Program-made: the position numbers and the translations under genes | In this document: piece by piece, positions 1 through 9,147 of the stretch | Position numbering within the stretch: position 1 is the first letter of the stretch | Layout of the letters: the number at the start of each line of letters is the position of its first letter | Notes under the pieces: generated by a model | Database searches by the model: none | The model's input: the letters and a program-made list of their open reading frames with translations, nothing else | What the model was told of the DNA's origin: nothing | DNA from: Aquabacterium sp. NJ1 | GTDB taxonomy: Bacteria; Pseudomonadota; Gammaproteobacteria; Burkholderiales; Burkholderiaceae_C | Direction: 5' to 3' | Length of the DNA stretch: 64,000 nt | Assembly (NCBI RefSeq): GCF_000768065.1 | Contig: NZ_JRKM01000001.1 | Coordinates: 4,632,001-4,696,000 of the forward strand

Positions 1-59
1 GCCTGGCCGACGAAGGCCAGATCACGCTGGCCAGCGGAGGCGACGATGAATACGTCTAA
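1..59 (+). CDS. fliG: Flagellar motor switch protein FliG, C-terminal end only (partial)
   Basis: Only the last 18 codons lie in the window, read from base 3 to the TAA at 57-59. The visible tail is [18 protein letters not shown]. The LADEGQI stretch followed by glycine and acidic residues and a final YV is typical of FliG C-termini, and the gene sits directly before fliH, its usual place. FliG is the rotor protein that contacts the MotA stator and anchors the switch complex to the MS ring. Its end overlaps the fliH start by 14 bases, which suggests translational coupling. The identification rests on this short tail and on synteny. Confidence 0.85.
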   Translation, partial: LADEGQITLASGGDDEYV

Positions 60-1137
60 GCCGGGCAACCCGCCTGGCGGCGCTCAGCCAAATGGCAACG
101 GCAGCAACGGCAGCAACAGCACGTCGGCGCCCAATTCGTACACGCGTTTCATCCCTCGCGAAGAGCTGGGTGCCTTCTCGGCCTGGGCGCCGGAAACCTT
201 CGAGCAGCCTGCCAGGCCCGCCAATGGCGAAGAGGGGGGGGTGCGCAAGCCCACGCTGGCCGAGCGCGCCGCCGCCGAGATGCGCCCGCCCAATATGAAG
301 GCCAATGGCGCCCGGCATGCGCCGCAAGCCACGGGTGGCGCTGCTCCTGCCGCATCAGCTGCGGCCAAACCTGCTCAAGCCAAGCCAGCTGCTGCCAAAC
401 GACCGATCGTGGGCGGCGTGCCCGGCGAAACCCCGACTGAAGCGCCCAGCAAGGCCGCCGAGGCGCCCCCCGCACCGCCTGCACCAGACGTGGAAGAGTT
501 GGTGCGCGAGGCCCGCCAGACGGGTTACCAGGATGGCTACCGCAATGGCCTGGCCGCCCTGGAGAGCTACAAACAGACCCAGGCTGCCCAGATGGCCGCC
601 TACATGAGTGACCAGGTTGGCGTGCTCGCTTCGGATTTCCACCAGCGGCTGGAGTCGCTGGAGCAGCAACTGGCTGGCCGCATTGCTGGCGTGGCGCTGG
701 AGCTGGCGCGCCAGGTGGTGCGCAGCGAGCTCAAGCAGAACCCGGAAGTGGTGGTGGACGTGGCCGAGCAGGCGCTGACGACCTTGCTGGCTTCGGCCCG
801 CCAGATCGTGCTGCGGCTGAATCCGGACGACCACGCCATGGCGCAAGCGCAGCTGACGGATGTGCTGGCCGCGCGTGGTGCCCGCATGGTGCCTGATGCC
901 AGCATCACCCGCGGTGGTTGCGTGGTGGAGTCGGACATTGCCGTGGTGGATGCCTCGGTGGAGGCCCGTTGGGACCGCGCAGCGGCTTCCCTGGGGCACA
1001 ACGCCCCCTGGAACGATGGCAAGGAAGCGCTCGGTTCGACCGAAGTCCGCTTGCCAGAAGGGGCGGATGAGTTGGATGATTGGCCTGAGAGCGAAGCCGA
1101 AGTGTCGGCTGCGCCGCGTGGGGAGGGTGAAGTATGA
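46..1137 (+). CDS. fliH: Flagellar assembly protein FliH
   Basis: FliH is the stator-like regulator of the flagellar export ATPase. It binds FliI, holds it inactive in the cytoplasm and tethers it to the export gate. The protein is 363 residues, clearly longer than the roughly 235 of enterobacterial FliH. The extra length is an Ala/Pro-rich low-complexity N-terminal part up to about residue 150. From about 150 the family pattern begins, with an [15 protein letters not shown] segment (here [17 protein letters not shown]), followed by a long helical region and a C-terminal domain with a GGCVVES turn. The start at 46 overlaps fliG and the stop overlaps fliI (ATGA at 1134-1137), so it is part of a coupled operon. 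The identity is secure from sequence and position. Confidence 0.93.
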   Translation: MNTSKPGNPPGGAQPNGNGSNGSNSTSAPNSYTRFIPREELGAFSAWAPETFEQPARPANGEEGGVRKPTLAERAAAEMRPPNMKANGARHAPQATGGAAPAASAAAKPAQAKPAAAKRPIVGGVPGETPTEAPSKAAEAPPAPPAPDVEELVREARQTGYQDGYRNGLAALESYKQTQAAQMAAYMSDQVGVLASDFHQRLESLEQQLAGRIAGVALELARQVVRSELKQNPEVVVDVAEQALTTLLASARQIVLRLNPDDHAMAQAQLTDVLAARGARMVPDASITRGGCVVESDIAVVDASVEARWDRAAASLGHNAPWNDGKEALGSTEVRLPEGADELDDWPESEAEVSAAPRGEGEV

Positions 1138-2564
1138 ACATGCCCATTCGCGTCAACCACGATGTGGCCATGGACCGCTGGAACCGGTTCCTGGACGACC
1201 TCGATGCCTGCGCCGGCGCGCGGCTGCCGCTGGAGAACCAGGGCAAGCTGGTCCGGGTGGCCGGCCTGGTGCTGGAAGCTGCGGGTTTGCGCCTGCCGGT
1301 GGGGGCTGTGTGCGAAATCCACTCCGAAACCCGCCTGGAATCGACGCCCGTGCTGGCCGAAGTGGTCGGTTTTGCCGGTGACCGTGCCTACCTCATGCCC
1401 ACGGCTGAAGTGCACGGTCTTTCCAGCGGCGCCCGCGTGGTGCCGCGCACGATCCCGATCAACCCGCCGATCCTGGGCCGCCCCAATCACCCATGGCGCC
1501 GCAGCGAAGACCGCACCCGTCATCTGCCCGTCGGCAGTGGCCTGCTGGGCCGCGTGGTGAATGCCCAAGGTGAACCACTGGACCGCAAGGGCCCGTTGCA
1601 GCACGTGCGCAGCGAGCCACTGGCGCGCCGCCCCATCAACGCCATGGAGCGCGACCCGGTGCGCCAGCCGCTGGACACCGGCGTGCGCGCCATCAATTCG
1701 ATGCTCACCGTGGGCCGTGGCCAGCGGATTGGCCTGTTTGCCGGCTCCGGCGTGGGTAAATCCGTGCTGTTGGGTATGATGGCGCGCTACACCCAGGCCG
1801 ACGTCATCGTCGTGGGCCTGATCGGCGAACGGGGCCGTGAAGTCAAGGAATTCATCGAAGACATCCTGGGCGAAGAGGGCCTGGCCCGCTCGGTCGTGGT
1901 GGCGGCACCTGCTGATGCGCCGCCGCTGACCCGCATGCAGGGCGCCAGCTACGCCACGGCCGTGGCCGAGCATTTCCGCGATCAGGGCCTGCACGTGCTG
2001 CTGTTGATGGATTCGCTCACCCGCTACGCCATGGCACAGCGTGAAATTGCCCTGGCCATTGGCGAGCCACCTGCCACCAAGGGCTACCCGCCATCGTGTT
2101 TTGCCAAGCTGCCCCAACTGGTGGAGCGCAGCGGCAACGGCCTCAACGGCCACGGCTCGATCACGGCGTTCTACACCGTGCTGTCTGAAGGCGATGACCA
2201 GCAGGACCCGATTGCCGACGCGGCCCGCGCCATCCTGGATGGCCACATCGTGCTGTCACGCGAGCTGGCCGAATCGGGCCACTTCCCGGCCATTGACATC
2301 GAGCGATCTGCCTCCCGTGTGATGCACAACGTGGCGGACAGCCACCACATCGACGATGCCCGCCGTTTCCGCCAACTGTGGTCGCGCTACAGCAAGGCGC
2401 GTGATCTGATCCAGCTGGGCGCCTACACCCCGGGTGGCGATCATGACCTGGATCTGGCCGTCAAGCTGCACCCGCACATGGTCAACCTGCTGCAGCAGGA
2501 CATGCACACGCCTTCGCACATGCATGACAGCGTGGCGGAGCTGCACCAGATCGTTTCCGGTTGA
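1134..2564 (+). CDS. fliI: Flagellum-specific ATP synthase FliI (export ATPase)
   Basis: FliI is the cytoplasmic hexameric ATPase of flagellar type III export, homologous to the F1 beta subunit; it helps release substrates from chaperones. The protein has 476 residues. The Walker A motif GSGVGKS is at about 204-210, GERGREV follows at 231-237, and Walker B ([11 protein letters not shown], Asp293) is clear. [19 protein letters not shown] stretch, conserved in FliI/SctN proteins, lies near residue 320. The N-terminal 30 residues match the FliH-binding segment in position. The ATG overlaps the fliH stop by four bases. It precedes fliJ, whose product sits in the centre of the FliI ring. Confidence 0.96.
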   Translation: MNMPIRVNHDVAMDRWNRFLDDLDACAGARLPLENQGKLVRVAGLVLEAAGLRLPVGAVCEIHSETRLESTPVLAEVVGFAGDRAYLMPTAEVHGLSSGARVVPRTIPINPPILGRPNHPWRRSEDRTRHLPVGSGLLGRVVNAQGEPLDRKGPLQHVRSEPLARRPINAMERDPVRQPLDTGVRAINSMLTVGRGQRIGLFAGSGVGKSVLLGMMARYTQADVIVVGLIGERGREVKEFIEDILGEEGLARSVVVAAPADAPPLTRMQGASYATAVAEHFRDQGLHVLLLMDSLTRYAMAQREIALAIGEPPATKGYPPSCFAKLPQLVERSGNGLNGHGSITAFYTVLSEGDDQQDPIADAARAILDGHIVLSRELAESGHFPAIDIERSASRVMHNVADSHHIDDARRFRQLWSRYSKARDLIQLGAYTPGGDHDLDLAVKLHPHMVNLLQQDMHTPSHMHDSVAELHQIVSG

Positions 2565-2608
2565 TGTTGTCTGAGTAGTCAAGCCCGACAGGGCAGGGGA
2601 CCCATTTC

Positions 2609-3094
2609 ATGAGCGCCAATTCATCGCTGATGGTTGTACTGGAATCTGCGGAGAAGGCTCGGGACGAGGCTGTGGCCGAACTCGAAGGCGGCAAAAGGGC
2701 TTATGAAGCGGCCCGCCAACAGGCGCAGTCCTTGTCAGACTGGCGTCGCGAATACCAGCAACGCTGGCAGGCTCAATTTCGCCAGACGGGTGGAATGGAG
2801 ATCATGCGGTGTTATCAGGACTTCATGCAGCGATTGGCCGAGGCCGTTTCGGATCAGGATAAGAGGGTAGAGCAGGCTCGCCTGTACATGGACCGTTGCC
2901 GTGCTCTGCTGATAGAGCGCGAGCGCAAGGTGGCTGCGGTGGCGCAATTGATGGACAGAAGGCTTGCCGAACTGCAGACGAAGCAGAACCGGCAGGAGCA
3001 GAAAGCCACCGATGAAATCGCTTCGCGCGCAGGCCGGATGAGTCAGGGGCTGGGCGCAGGCAGCAACCCGCTGGCGTCCGGTTCGCTTGGATGA
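2609..3094 (+). CDS. fliJ: Flagellar export protein FliJ
   Basis: FliJ is a small coiled-coil chaperone and stalk protein that inserts into the FliI hexamer and links the ATPase to the FlhA gate. The 161-residue product is almost wholly charged helix (for example ESAEKARDEAVAELEGGKRA near the N-terminus), with no membrane segment, which matches the family in size and composition. The start at 2609 is 44 bases after fliI; a GGGGA-like ribosome site (gcaggggaccc) lies upstream. Sequence conservation in FliJ is low, so the call leans on the coiled-coil pattern plus its place between fliI and fliK. Confidence 0.88.
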   Translation: MSANSSLMVVLESAEKARDEAVAELEGGKRAYEAARQQAQSLSDWRREYQQRWQAQFRQTGGMEIMRCYQDFMQRLAEAVSDQDKRVEQARLYMDRCRALLIERERKVAAVAQLMDRRLAELQTKQNRQEQKATDEIASRAGRMSQGLGAGSNPLASGSLG

Positions 3095-3133
3095 CGGCCG
3101 GGCTGGACCGGGTCATCAGATAAGGATCACATC

Positions 3134-4531
3134 ATGGCTACACCGATCAAATCGACGACAAACTCGGGCATGAACCCCGGTGTGAACGGCGTGTCTCCCG
3201 CCATCAGCGATCTGCTGGCGCGTTTCGGCACGCAGGGCGGCGATGGCCAGAGCCAGCAGATGGCGTTTGCCCAGTGGATGGACAAACACACCGTGACCGC
3301 CAGTGACGCGCCTAAAAAAGCCCATACCGAGCCGGCCAAGGCGCCTTCTGCACAGCCCAATGCGAACGCACGAGCTGCGGAGCAGGCCCTGGCTCGCCAG
3401 CGCCAGCAAGCGATGCTGGCCAACAAGTCCGTTGAGAACAAACCTGCCGAGCAGACGGCTCAACAGGCGGACGATGACGCCGACAAGGTTGACAGCCGCC
3501 CCGCCAGCACGACGCGCAAGGACGCTGCCGGCAACAAGGCCGCCAAGGCAGGCGACAAGGTTGACAAGAAGGATGATGCCGACAAGGACGATCAGGACGA
3601 AGTGAAGTTCAGCACGGCCACCGGTGATGGGGCTGCTGTAGTGCGTGAACTCACACCGCCCGCCACGATTCAGGCGGGTGACGCCGCCGGCATGATGGCC
3701 TGGCTGGCCAGCCTGACCCACGGTGACCTGGCCCATGGCAAGGCCGTGGCGGGCGACGTACAGGGCGACGCTTCGGGTACGAGCACCGCACAACTGCAGG
3801 GCACGGATGGCCATGCGCAGGACGCCGCCTTGCTGGACCCCAAAGCCGCGGGCGCACAAGGTGCCATTGCCCTGGACAACCCCTTGTGGCAAAGCGCCAG
3901 CAGCACCGCCAGCCTGCAGGTTGACGCCCTGTTGGGGCAGTCGGGCCGGGCGCAAGAGAGCAAGGTGGACGTGGACCCGTTGGCCGGCCTGGTGGCTGGC
4001 GGCGGCATCAAAGGCGCGGGCTTTGGCACCAGCGAGGCCGGCAACGTGGCGCGCCATGAATCCGCCACGCTGAGCACCCCGCTGGATTCGCCCGATTTCG
4101 CCCAGGCACTGGCCGACAAGGTCAGCATGTGGGTGGGTTCGGCCAAGGACGATGGCTCGATGACGGCCGAGTTGCACCTCAACCCGGCAGACATGGGACC
4201 GATCAACGTGAAAATTTCACTCGATGGCCAAACGGCGCAGGTGGATTTCGCCGCCGCGGCGTTAGAAACGAGAAAGGCCATCGAAGCCAGCCTCCCGATG
4301 CTGTCGAGCGCCCTGAGTGACGTCGGGTTGAACATGACCGGCGGTGATGTTTCCTCGCAGACATCGCAGCAGCAGTTCGACCAGAACTTTGCCCAGGCAC
4401 AAGGCGGTAACGGTCGCGGAACCGGTGCGTCCGGCCGTGATGATGCCGATACGGGCGTAGAGCCCGCCAGCATGCGAGCGGTTGCCGCACCTCGTCCTGG
4501 CCGCCTGGGCGGTCTGGACCTCTACGCCTGA
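3134..4531 (+). CDS. fliK: Flagellar hook-length control protein FliK
   Basis: FliK measures hook length and triggers the switch of export specificity from hook to filament proteins. The 465-residue protein has a long, poorly conserved, Ala/Lys/Asp-rich N-terminal and middle part, as expected for the molecular-ruler section. The C-terminal domain of the Flg_hook family starts at about residue 340, with AELHLNPADMGPINVKISL followed by a helix containing TRKAIEASLPMLSSALSDVG. The tail is Gln/Gly-rich. The ATG at 3134 follows an AAGGA-like ribosome site. A 161-base gap before fliL may hold a secondary promoter, but no clear sigma-28 or sigma-54 element was found there. Confidence 0.92.
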   Translation: MATPIKSTTNSGMNPGVNGVSPAISDLLARFGTQGGDGQSQQMAFAQWMDKHTVTASDAPKKAHTEPAKAPSAQPNANARAAEQALARQRQQAMLANKSVENKPAEQTAQQADDDADKVDSRPASTTRKDAAGNKAAKAGDKVDKKDDADKDDQDEVKFSTATGDGAAVVRELTPPATIQAGDAAGMMAWLASLTHGDLAHGKAVAGDVQGDASGTSTAQLQGTDGHAQDAALLDPKAAGAQGAIALDNPLWQSASSTASLQVDALLGQSGRAQESKVDVDPLAGLVAGGGIKGAGFGTSEAGNVARHESATLSTPLDSPDFAQALADKVSMWVGSAKDDGSMTAELHLNPADMGPINVKISLDGQTAQVDFAAAALETRKAIEASLPMLSSALSDVGLNMTGGDVSSQTSQQQFDQNFAQAQGGNGRGTGASGRDDADTGVEPASMRAVAAPRPGRLGGLDLYA

Positions 4532-4692
4532 GCCTTGCCCGAGCCTCTCAAGAGGCCCGCACAGGCCGCCGCCGGGAATCAAGCGACTTTCCCATCGTTT
4601 ATTGATCCATTGCGACGGCGCTGACTTCGAATAATCCTCACATGGCAGCGGCACTTTTTGGCGCCCTGTCATGAACACCAGGAGATACACGA

Positions 4693-5340
4693 ATGTCAGC
4701 TGCCCCCGCCGCCCCGGCCGAAGGCGAAGCCCCCAAGAAGGGCCCCAAGAAGCTCATCATCATCATTGCTGCCGTCGTCCTGCTCCTGGTTCTGGGCGGA
4801 GGCGGGGCCTTCTTCATCATGAAGAAAAAGGCTGCCGAGGCCGAAGCCGCCGCCGCGGCTGCGGACGAAGAAGATGGTGGTGATGGCGCCAGTCCCGCCA
4901 AGGAAGCCAAGAAGGCCGAACACGGCAAGGGCGATCACGGCACGCCGCCCGCTTTTGTGCCGCTGGAACCCTTCATCGTCAACCTGTCCGACCGCGACTC
5001 CGAGCGTTTTGCCCAGATCGGCATCACCTTGCAGGTTGAAGACCCGCACATGGCTGACGAGATGAAGGCCTATATGCCGGCCATCCGCAACGCCATCTTG
5101 CTGATCCTGTCGCACAAATCGTCTGACGAGTTGCTGAGCTCCGAGGGCAAGCTGAAGCTGGCACAAGAAATCCGCCGCGAAGCGGCACGCGCCATGGGGT
5201 ACGAGGTCGCCGAGCCCGAAGAAGAGGACCCGGCTGCCGCCGACGACGAAGCCCCCAAGAAAAAGAAGAAGAAAAAGAAGAAGGCCGAGCCTTACAACCC
5301 GATTGTTCAAGTGCATTACTCGAACTTCATCATCCAGTGA
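4693..5340 (+). CDS. fliL: Flagellar basal body-associated protein FliL
   Basis: FliL is a single-pass inner-membrane protein that surrounds the stator units and supports torque and swarming. The 215-residue product has one hydrophobic segment (about residues 18-39, LIIIIAAVVLLLVLGGGGAF) followed by a periplasmic domain with the family pattern FVPLEPFIVNL and a helix with RNAILLILSHKSSDELLS. An acidic stretch and an uninterrupted run of nine lysines (codons 5257-5283) sit just before the usual C-terminal strand ending in NFIIQ. The run is odd for a periplasmic domain and is discussed in the findings. The gene is 44 bases upstream of fliM, in the standard fliLMNOPQR order. Confidence 0.93.
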   Translation: MSAAPAAPAEGEAPKKGPKKLIIIIAAVVLLLVLGGGGAFFIMKKKAAEAEAAAAAADEEDGGDGASPAKEAKKAEHGKGDHGTPPAFVPLEPFIVNLSDRDSERFAQIGITLQVEDPHMADEMKAYMPAIRNAILLILSHKSSDELLSSEGKLKLAQEIRREAARAMGYEVAEPEEEDPAAADDEAPKKKKKKKKKAEPYNPIVQVHYSNFIIQ

Positions 5341-5385
5341 TGTCCAGCTGAGCCCCTTGTCAACGGTCCCGGAAGTCCTCAGGCC

Positions 5386-6387
5386 ATGAACCAGCAAATC
5401 CTCTCACAAGACGAAGTTGATGCCCTCTTGCAAGGCATCACCGGCGAGAGCCAGAAGTTGGAGCAGGAAGAAGCGCCCAAGGAAGGCATTCGCGACTACA
5501 ACCTGGCTCAGCAAGAACGCATCGTGCGTGGGCGCATGCCCACCATGGAAATCATCAACGAGCGTTTTGCGCGCAACATCCGCATCGGCTTGTTCAACCT
5601 GATCCGCAAATCGCCGGAAGTGTCGGTGGGCGGCATCAAGGTGCAGAAGTACAGCGCCTTCCTGCGCGAGATCGTGGTGCCCACGAACTTCAACATCATG
5701 GCCGTGCGCCCCTTGCGTGGTTCCGGCCTGATCGTGTGCGACCCGACCCTGGTGTTCGGCGTGATCGACGCGCTGTTTGGCGGCGTCGGCAAGTTCCACA
5801 CCCGCATCGAAGGCCGTGATTTCTCGGCCACCGAACAGCGTGTGATCCACCGCCTGGTCGAGGTCATCACCGCCGAGTACAAGAAGTCCTGGCACGGCAT
5901 CTACCCCGTCGAACTGGACTACCAGCGCTCGGAGATGCAACCCCAGTTCGCCACCGTGGCCACGCCCAGCGAGATCGTGGTGTGCTGCTCGTTCACGCTG
6001 GAAATCGGCGACACCAGCGGCACCATCCACATCTGCATCCCGTACGCGACGCTGGAGCCCATCCGCGACATCCTGTTCTCGTCCATCCAGGGCGACTCGG
6101 CCGAGCCTGACCGCCGTTGGGTGAAGCTGTTGACACAGCAGATCCAGTCCGCCGAGGTGGAGCTGGTGGCCGAGCTGGCGCATGCGCCCGCCACCGTCGA
6201 GCAGTTGCTGGCCTTCAAGCCCGGCGACTTCATCGAGCTGGACCTGGAAAAAGTCATCCAGGCCAAGGTGGACGGTGTGCCCGTTTTTGACTGTTATTAC
6301 GGTACGTCGAACAACAAGTACTCCTTGCGTATCGACAAGCTTCTGACCGCCGGCAACATGAGTTGGCTTGGAGACCACAATGTCTGA
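5386..6387 (+). CDS. fliM: Flagellar motor switch protein FliM
   Basis: FliM forms the middle of the C-ring. It binds phosphorylated CheY and passes the switching signal to FliG. The 333-residue product starts with ILSQDEVDALLQG, the N-terminal CheY-P binding peptide, followed by the GGIKVQKY and LRPLRG-like middle domain and a C-terminal SpoA-type domain (LAHAPATVEQLLAFKPGDFI). The length is normal for the family. The stop overlaps the fliN start by eight bases, so the two switch proteins are probably translationally coupled. Confidence 0.97.
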   Translation: MNQQILSQDEVDALLQGITGESQKLEQEEAPKEGIRDYNLAQQERIVRGRMPTMEIINERFARNIRIGLFNLIRKSPEVSVGGIKVQKYSAFLREIVVPTNFNIMAVRPLRGSGLIVCDPTLVFGVIDALFGGVGKFHTRIEGRDFSATEQRVIHRLVEVITAEYKKSWHGIYPVELDYQRSEMQPQFATVATPSEIVVCCSFTLEIGDTSGTIHICIPYATLEPIRDILFSSIQGDSAEPDRRWVKLLTQQIQSAEVELVAELAHAPATVEQLLAFKPGDFIELDLEKVIQAKVDGVPVFDCYYGTSNNKYSLRIDKLLTAGNMSWLGDHNV

Positions 6388-6859
6388 AGAATTCCCGCCC
6401 GAGTCTGGTGGCAACGCCGAACAGGACGCCATGGCCGCCGAATGGGAGGCCGCGCTGGCGCAACAGGCCGCCACACCGCAACCTGACATGGACGAGTTCG
6501 CCAACGCTGCCAGCGAAGTGACCAATGCCCAGCCGCAGATGACGCCGGCCGCATTCGCCAACTTCGCGCCGGCCCAGGCCAGCTCGGCTGGCAACGACAT
6601 CAGCATGATCCTGGACATCCCGGTTCAGCTGACGGTGGAGCTGGGCCGCACCCGCATCCCCATCAAGAACATCCTGCAATTGGCGCAGGGCTCGGTGGTG
6701 GAACTGGACGCGATGGCCGGCGAACCCATGGACGTGCTGGTCAACGGCTTCCTGATCGCGCAGGGTGAAGTGGTGGTGGTCAACGACAAGTTCGGTATCC
6801 GGCTGACGGATATCGTGACGCCGTCCGAGCGCATGCGCCGCCTGAGCAAGGGCAACTGA
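6380..6859 (+). CDS. fliN: Flagellar motor switch protein FliN
   Basis: FliN forms the lower C-ring together with FliM and also docks FliH and the export ATPase. The ATG at 6380 gives 159 residues; an in-frame TTG twelve bases upstream is less likely. The C-terminal SpoA domain is intact (VQLTVELGRTRIPIKNIL, then a SVVELD strand and FLIAQGEVVVVNDKFGIR). The N-terminal 70 residues are Ala/Gln-rich and unlikely to be structured, a common feature of betaproteobacterial FliN. The gene overlaps fliM and lies 13 bases before fliO. Confidence 0.96.
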   Translation: MSEEFPPESGGNAEQDAMAAEWEAALAQQAATPQPDMDEFANAASEVTNAQPQMTPAAFANFAPAQASSAGNDISMILDIPVQLTVELGRTRIPIKNILQLAQGSVVELDAMAGEPMDVLVNGFLIAQGEVVVVNDKFGIRLTDIVTPSERMRRLSKGN

Positions 6860-6872
6860 GGATCGACCTGAC

Positions 6873-7223
6873 ATGCCATCTACCGGTTTGACCGTGATCT
6901 GGTTCCTGGGCATCGTGGCCCTGATCCCGCTGACCTTGTGGGCCTTGAAGCGCTCCGGCCTGGCCAATGGCACCGTGGGTGCCACGCAAGCGCTGATCAA
7001 GCCCATCAACCAGATGAGCCTCGGGCCGGGCCAACGCCTGGTGACCGTGGAAGTGGGCACAGGTGATGACCGCAAGTGGCTGGTGCTGGGCGTGACCGCG
7101 CAGAACATCCACACGCTGCACACCATGGCGCCTCAGGCTGTTCCCGCTGGCGACAACGCCACACCATCTTTCACCAATTTGCTGCGCCGCTCGCTGGGCC
7201 AGCAAGACAAGGGGCAAGCCTGA
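6873..7223 (+). CDS. fliO: Flagellar biosynthetic protein FliO
   Basis: FliO is a small membrane protein that helps FliP assemble into the export gate. The 116-residue product has one N-terminal membrane segment (about residues 6-24, [18 protein letters not shown]) and a short cytoplasmic domain with [11 protein letters not shown] and the WLVLGVT strand that mark the FliO family. The length is normal. The TGA shares its final A with the ATG of fliP (TGATG at 7221-7225), so the two are coupled. Conservation is weak in this family, but synteny makes the call firm. Confidence 0.92.
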   Translation: MPSTGLTVIWFLGIVALIPLTLWALKRSGLANGTVGATQALIKPINQMSLGPGQRLVTVEVGTGDDRKWLVLGVTAQNIHTLHTMAPQAVPAGDNATPSFTNLLRRSLGQQDKGQA

Positions 7224-7996
7224 TGCGCGCTGCTTCGGTTTCCAAGGGCTGGCTGAGTACCGCGCTGGTGTCCGTGCTGGTTCTGGGTTCGTCCACGGCC
7301 ATGGCGCAAAGCGCCGGCGGCAGCAGCACCTTGCCTTTGCTCGTGGGGCAGGGCGCTGGTGGCACCAGCTATTCGGTGCCTGTGCAGACCTTGCTGTTCT
7401 TCACGGCACTGAGCTTCCTGCCCGCCGTGCTGCTGATGATGACGGGCTTCACCCGCATCGCCATCGTGCTGAGCCTGATGCGCCAGGCCATTGGCACGCA
7501 GGCGGCGCCACCCAACCAGGTCGTGATCGGCCTGTCGCTGTTCCTGACCATGTTCGTCATGGGCCCCACGCTGGACAAGGTCTACAAGGACGCCTACGAG
7601 CCTTTCGCTGCCAACCAGATCAGCTTCAACGAAGCGCTGGAGCGTGGCCAGGGCCCCATGCGCGCCTTCATGCTCAAGCAGACCCGCCAGTCCGACCTGG
7701 GCCTGTTCGTCAAGCTCGCCAAGATCGAGGGCGACGTCAAGCCCGAGACCGTGCCGTTTCGCGTGCTGGTGCCGGCCTTTGTCACCAGCGAGTTGAAGTC
7801 CGCCTTCCAGATCGGTTTCCTGATCTTCATTCCCTTCCTGGTGATCGACATGATCGTGGCCAGTGTGTTGATGAGCCTGGGGATGATGATGCTTTCACCC
7901 GTGATGGTGGCGCTGCCCTTCAAGCTGATGCTGTTCGTGCTGGCCGATGGCTGGAACCTGTTGCTGGGCTCGCTGGCTGCCAGCTTCGTGCAATAA
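7223..7996 (+). CDS. fliP: Flagellar export gate protein FliP
   Basis: FliP forms, with FliQ and FliR, the helical export gate at the centre of the MS ring. The start at 7223 (TGATG junction with fliO) gives 257 residues. It begins with a cleavable signal peptide ending near STAMA-QS, as usual for FliP. The family pattern follows: [17 protein letters not shown], the [14 protein letters not shown] segment and a C-terminal [20 protein letters not shown] helix. The reading frame remains open upstream into fliO, but that longer form would lack the signal peptide at its terminus. Confidence 0.97.
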   Translation: MRAASVSKGWLSTALVSVLVLGSSTAMAQSAGGSSTLPLLVGQGAGGTSYSVPVQTLLFFTALSFLPAVLLMMTGFTRIAIVLSLMRQAIGTQAAPPNQVVIGLSLFLTMFVMGPTLDKVYKDAYEPFAANQISFNEALERGQGPMRAFMLKQTRQSDLGLFVKLAKIEGDVKPETVPFRVLVPAFVTSELKSAFQIGFLIFIPFLVIDMIVASVLMSLGMMMLSPVMVALPFKLMLFVLADGWNLLLGSLAASFVQ

Positions 7997-8023
7997 GAAG
8001 TGCAATAAGAAAGAGGCCGGATC

Positions 8024-8293
8024 ATGGATCCCCAACAAGTACTGACCTTTGGCCGTGACGGCTTGCTGACGCTGCTGATGGTCTGCGGCCCCATCGTGAT
8101 GGTGGTGCTGGTGGTGGGCCTGCTGGTGAGCATCTTCCAGGCGGCCACCCAGATCCATGAACAGACCTTGTCCTTCGTGCCCAAGCTGCTGGCGGCCTTT
8201 GCCACGCTGGCGGTGGCCGGCCCCTGGATGCTGACCAAGCTGGTGGAGTACATCCAGCAGGTGCTGCAGTCGATCCCGTCCGTGGTGGGCTGA
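8024..8293 (+). CDS. fliQ: Flagellar export gate protein FliQ
   Basis: FliQ is the small hairpin-forming subunit of the flagellar export gate. The 89-residue product has two hydrophobic segments separated by a short loop containing FQAATQIHEQTLSFVPK, the best-conserved stretch of FliQ/SctS proteins. Size and topology match the family exactly. It lies 27 bases after fliP and 13 bases before fliR. The gap before it contains a short repeated GTGCAATAAGAA-like stretch around the fliP stop, without obvious meaning. Confidence 0.97.
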   Translation: MDPQQVLTFGRDGLLTLLMVCGPIVMVVLVVGLLVSIFQAATQIHEQTLSFVPKLLAAFATLAVAGPWMLTKLVEYIQQVLQSIPSVVG

Positions 8294-8306
8294 TCGGCCT
8301 TCACAC

Positions 8307-9068
8307 ATGGTCAGCTTCTCCGAAGCCCAGGTCCTGGCGTGGATCACGCCCTGGCTGTGGCCCTTCTTCAGGGTCATGGGCCTGTTCACCTCGGCGCCCG
8401 TGCTGTCGATGCGTGTGATCCCGCGCCGCGTGCGGCTGAGCCTGGGCATCCTGATCGTGGTGTGCGCGCAGCCCAGCCTGCCCGAGATGCCCCCGATCTC
8501 GCTGAACTCTGCTGCTTCGCTGATGGTGATCGCGCACGAGGTGCTGATCGGCCTGACCATGGGTTTTGCGGCCCGCGTGGTGTTCGCTGCCATCGAGTTT
8601 GCGGGCGAACTGGTCGGCTTGCAGATGGGCCTGAACTTCGCGAGCTTCTTCGACCCACTCAGTGGCACGCAGGTCACGGCGGTGAGCCGCTTTTACGGCA
8701 CCACGGCCGCCTGGCTGTTCGTGGTCATGAACGGGCATCTGATGCTGACGGGTGCTGTGCTGGGCAGCTTTCATGCCTTCCCGGTGTCACCCGAGCCTTT
8801 GAACTTCCTCAACGCGGTGCAGCCGCAGGTGTGGGGCGCCGAGGTCTTCAAGCTGGGGCTGTGGGTGTCGCTGCCTGTGGTGTCCATGCTGATCCTGGTC
8901 AACATGGTGATGGGGTTGGTGGCCCGCGTCGCGCCGCAGATGAACATCTTCTCGATCGGCTTCCCGATCACGCTGGCGGTGGGGTTCACTGGCCTGTGGC
9001 TCACGCTGCCCATGATGCAGACGCCGCTGACCATGGCGCTCGAGCGGATGATGGCCTACTTCCAGTAG
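8307..9068 (+). CDS. fliR: Flagellar export gate protein FliR
   Basis: FliR is the single-copy subunit that closes the FliP5-FliQ4-FliR1 gate. The 253-residue product has about six hydrophobic segments and FliR hallmarks such as RVIPRRVRLSLGI near residue 35, GLQMGLNFASFFDPLSG near 100, and ending PQMNIFSIGFPITLAVG. The length is normal. It is the last gene of the flagellar run. A 10-base palindrome (GTCTGCAGAC, 9068-9077) straddles the stop, but no T-rich terminator follows. Confidence 0.97.
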   Translation: MVSFSEAQVLAWITPWLWPFFRVMGLFTSAPVLSMRVIPRRVRLSLGILIVVCAQPSLPEMPPISLNSAASLMVIAHEVLIGLTMGFAARVVFAAIEFAGELVGLQMGLNFASFFDPLSGTQVTAVSRFYGTTAAWLFVVMNGHLMLTGAVLGSFHAFPVSPEPLNFLNAVQPQVWGAEVFKLGLWVSLPVVSMLILVNMVMGLVARVAPQMNIFSIGFPITLAVGFTGLWLTLPMMQTPLTMALERMMAYFQ

Positions 9069-9147
9069 GTCTGCAGACGACCTGATCTGGCCATTTCGGC
9101 CCTGAGCTTGCCACGCTTGCACTGAATTGGCGCTAACCTTGGCGCCC

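Noticed and set aside
600..2246. Long open frame of 548 codons on the minus strand across fliH and fliI
   Set aside because: It is antisense to two certain genes; its translation is His/Gln/Ala-rich without any domain, as expected for a shadow frame in GC-rich DNA.
4532..4692. Sigma-28 or sigma-54 promoter before fliL
   Set aside because: GGCAC and TGGC words occur, but none has the right spacing to a partner element.
9068..9077. GTCTGCAGAC palindrome as terminator of the flagellar operon
   Set aside because: The stem is only five base pairs, has no loop and no T-tract follows.
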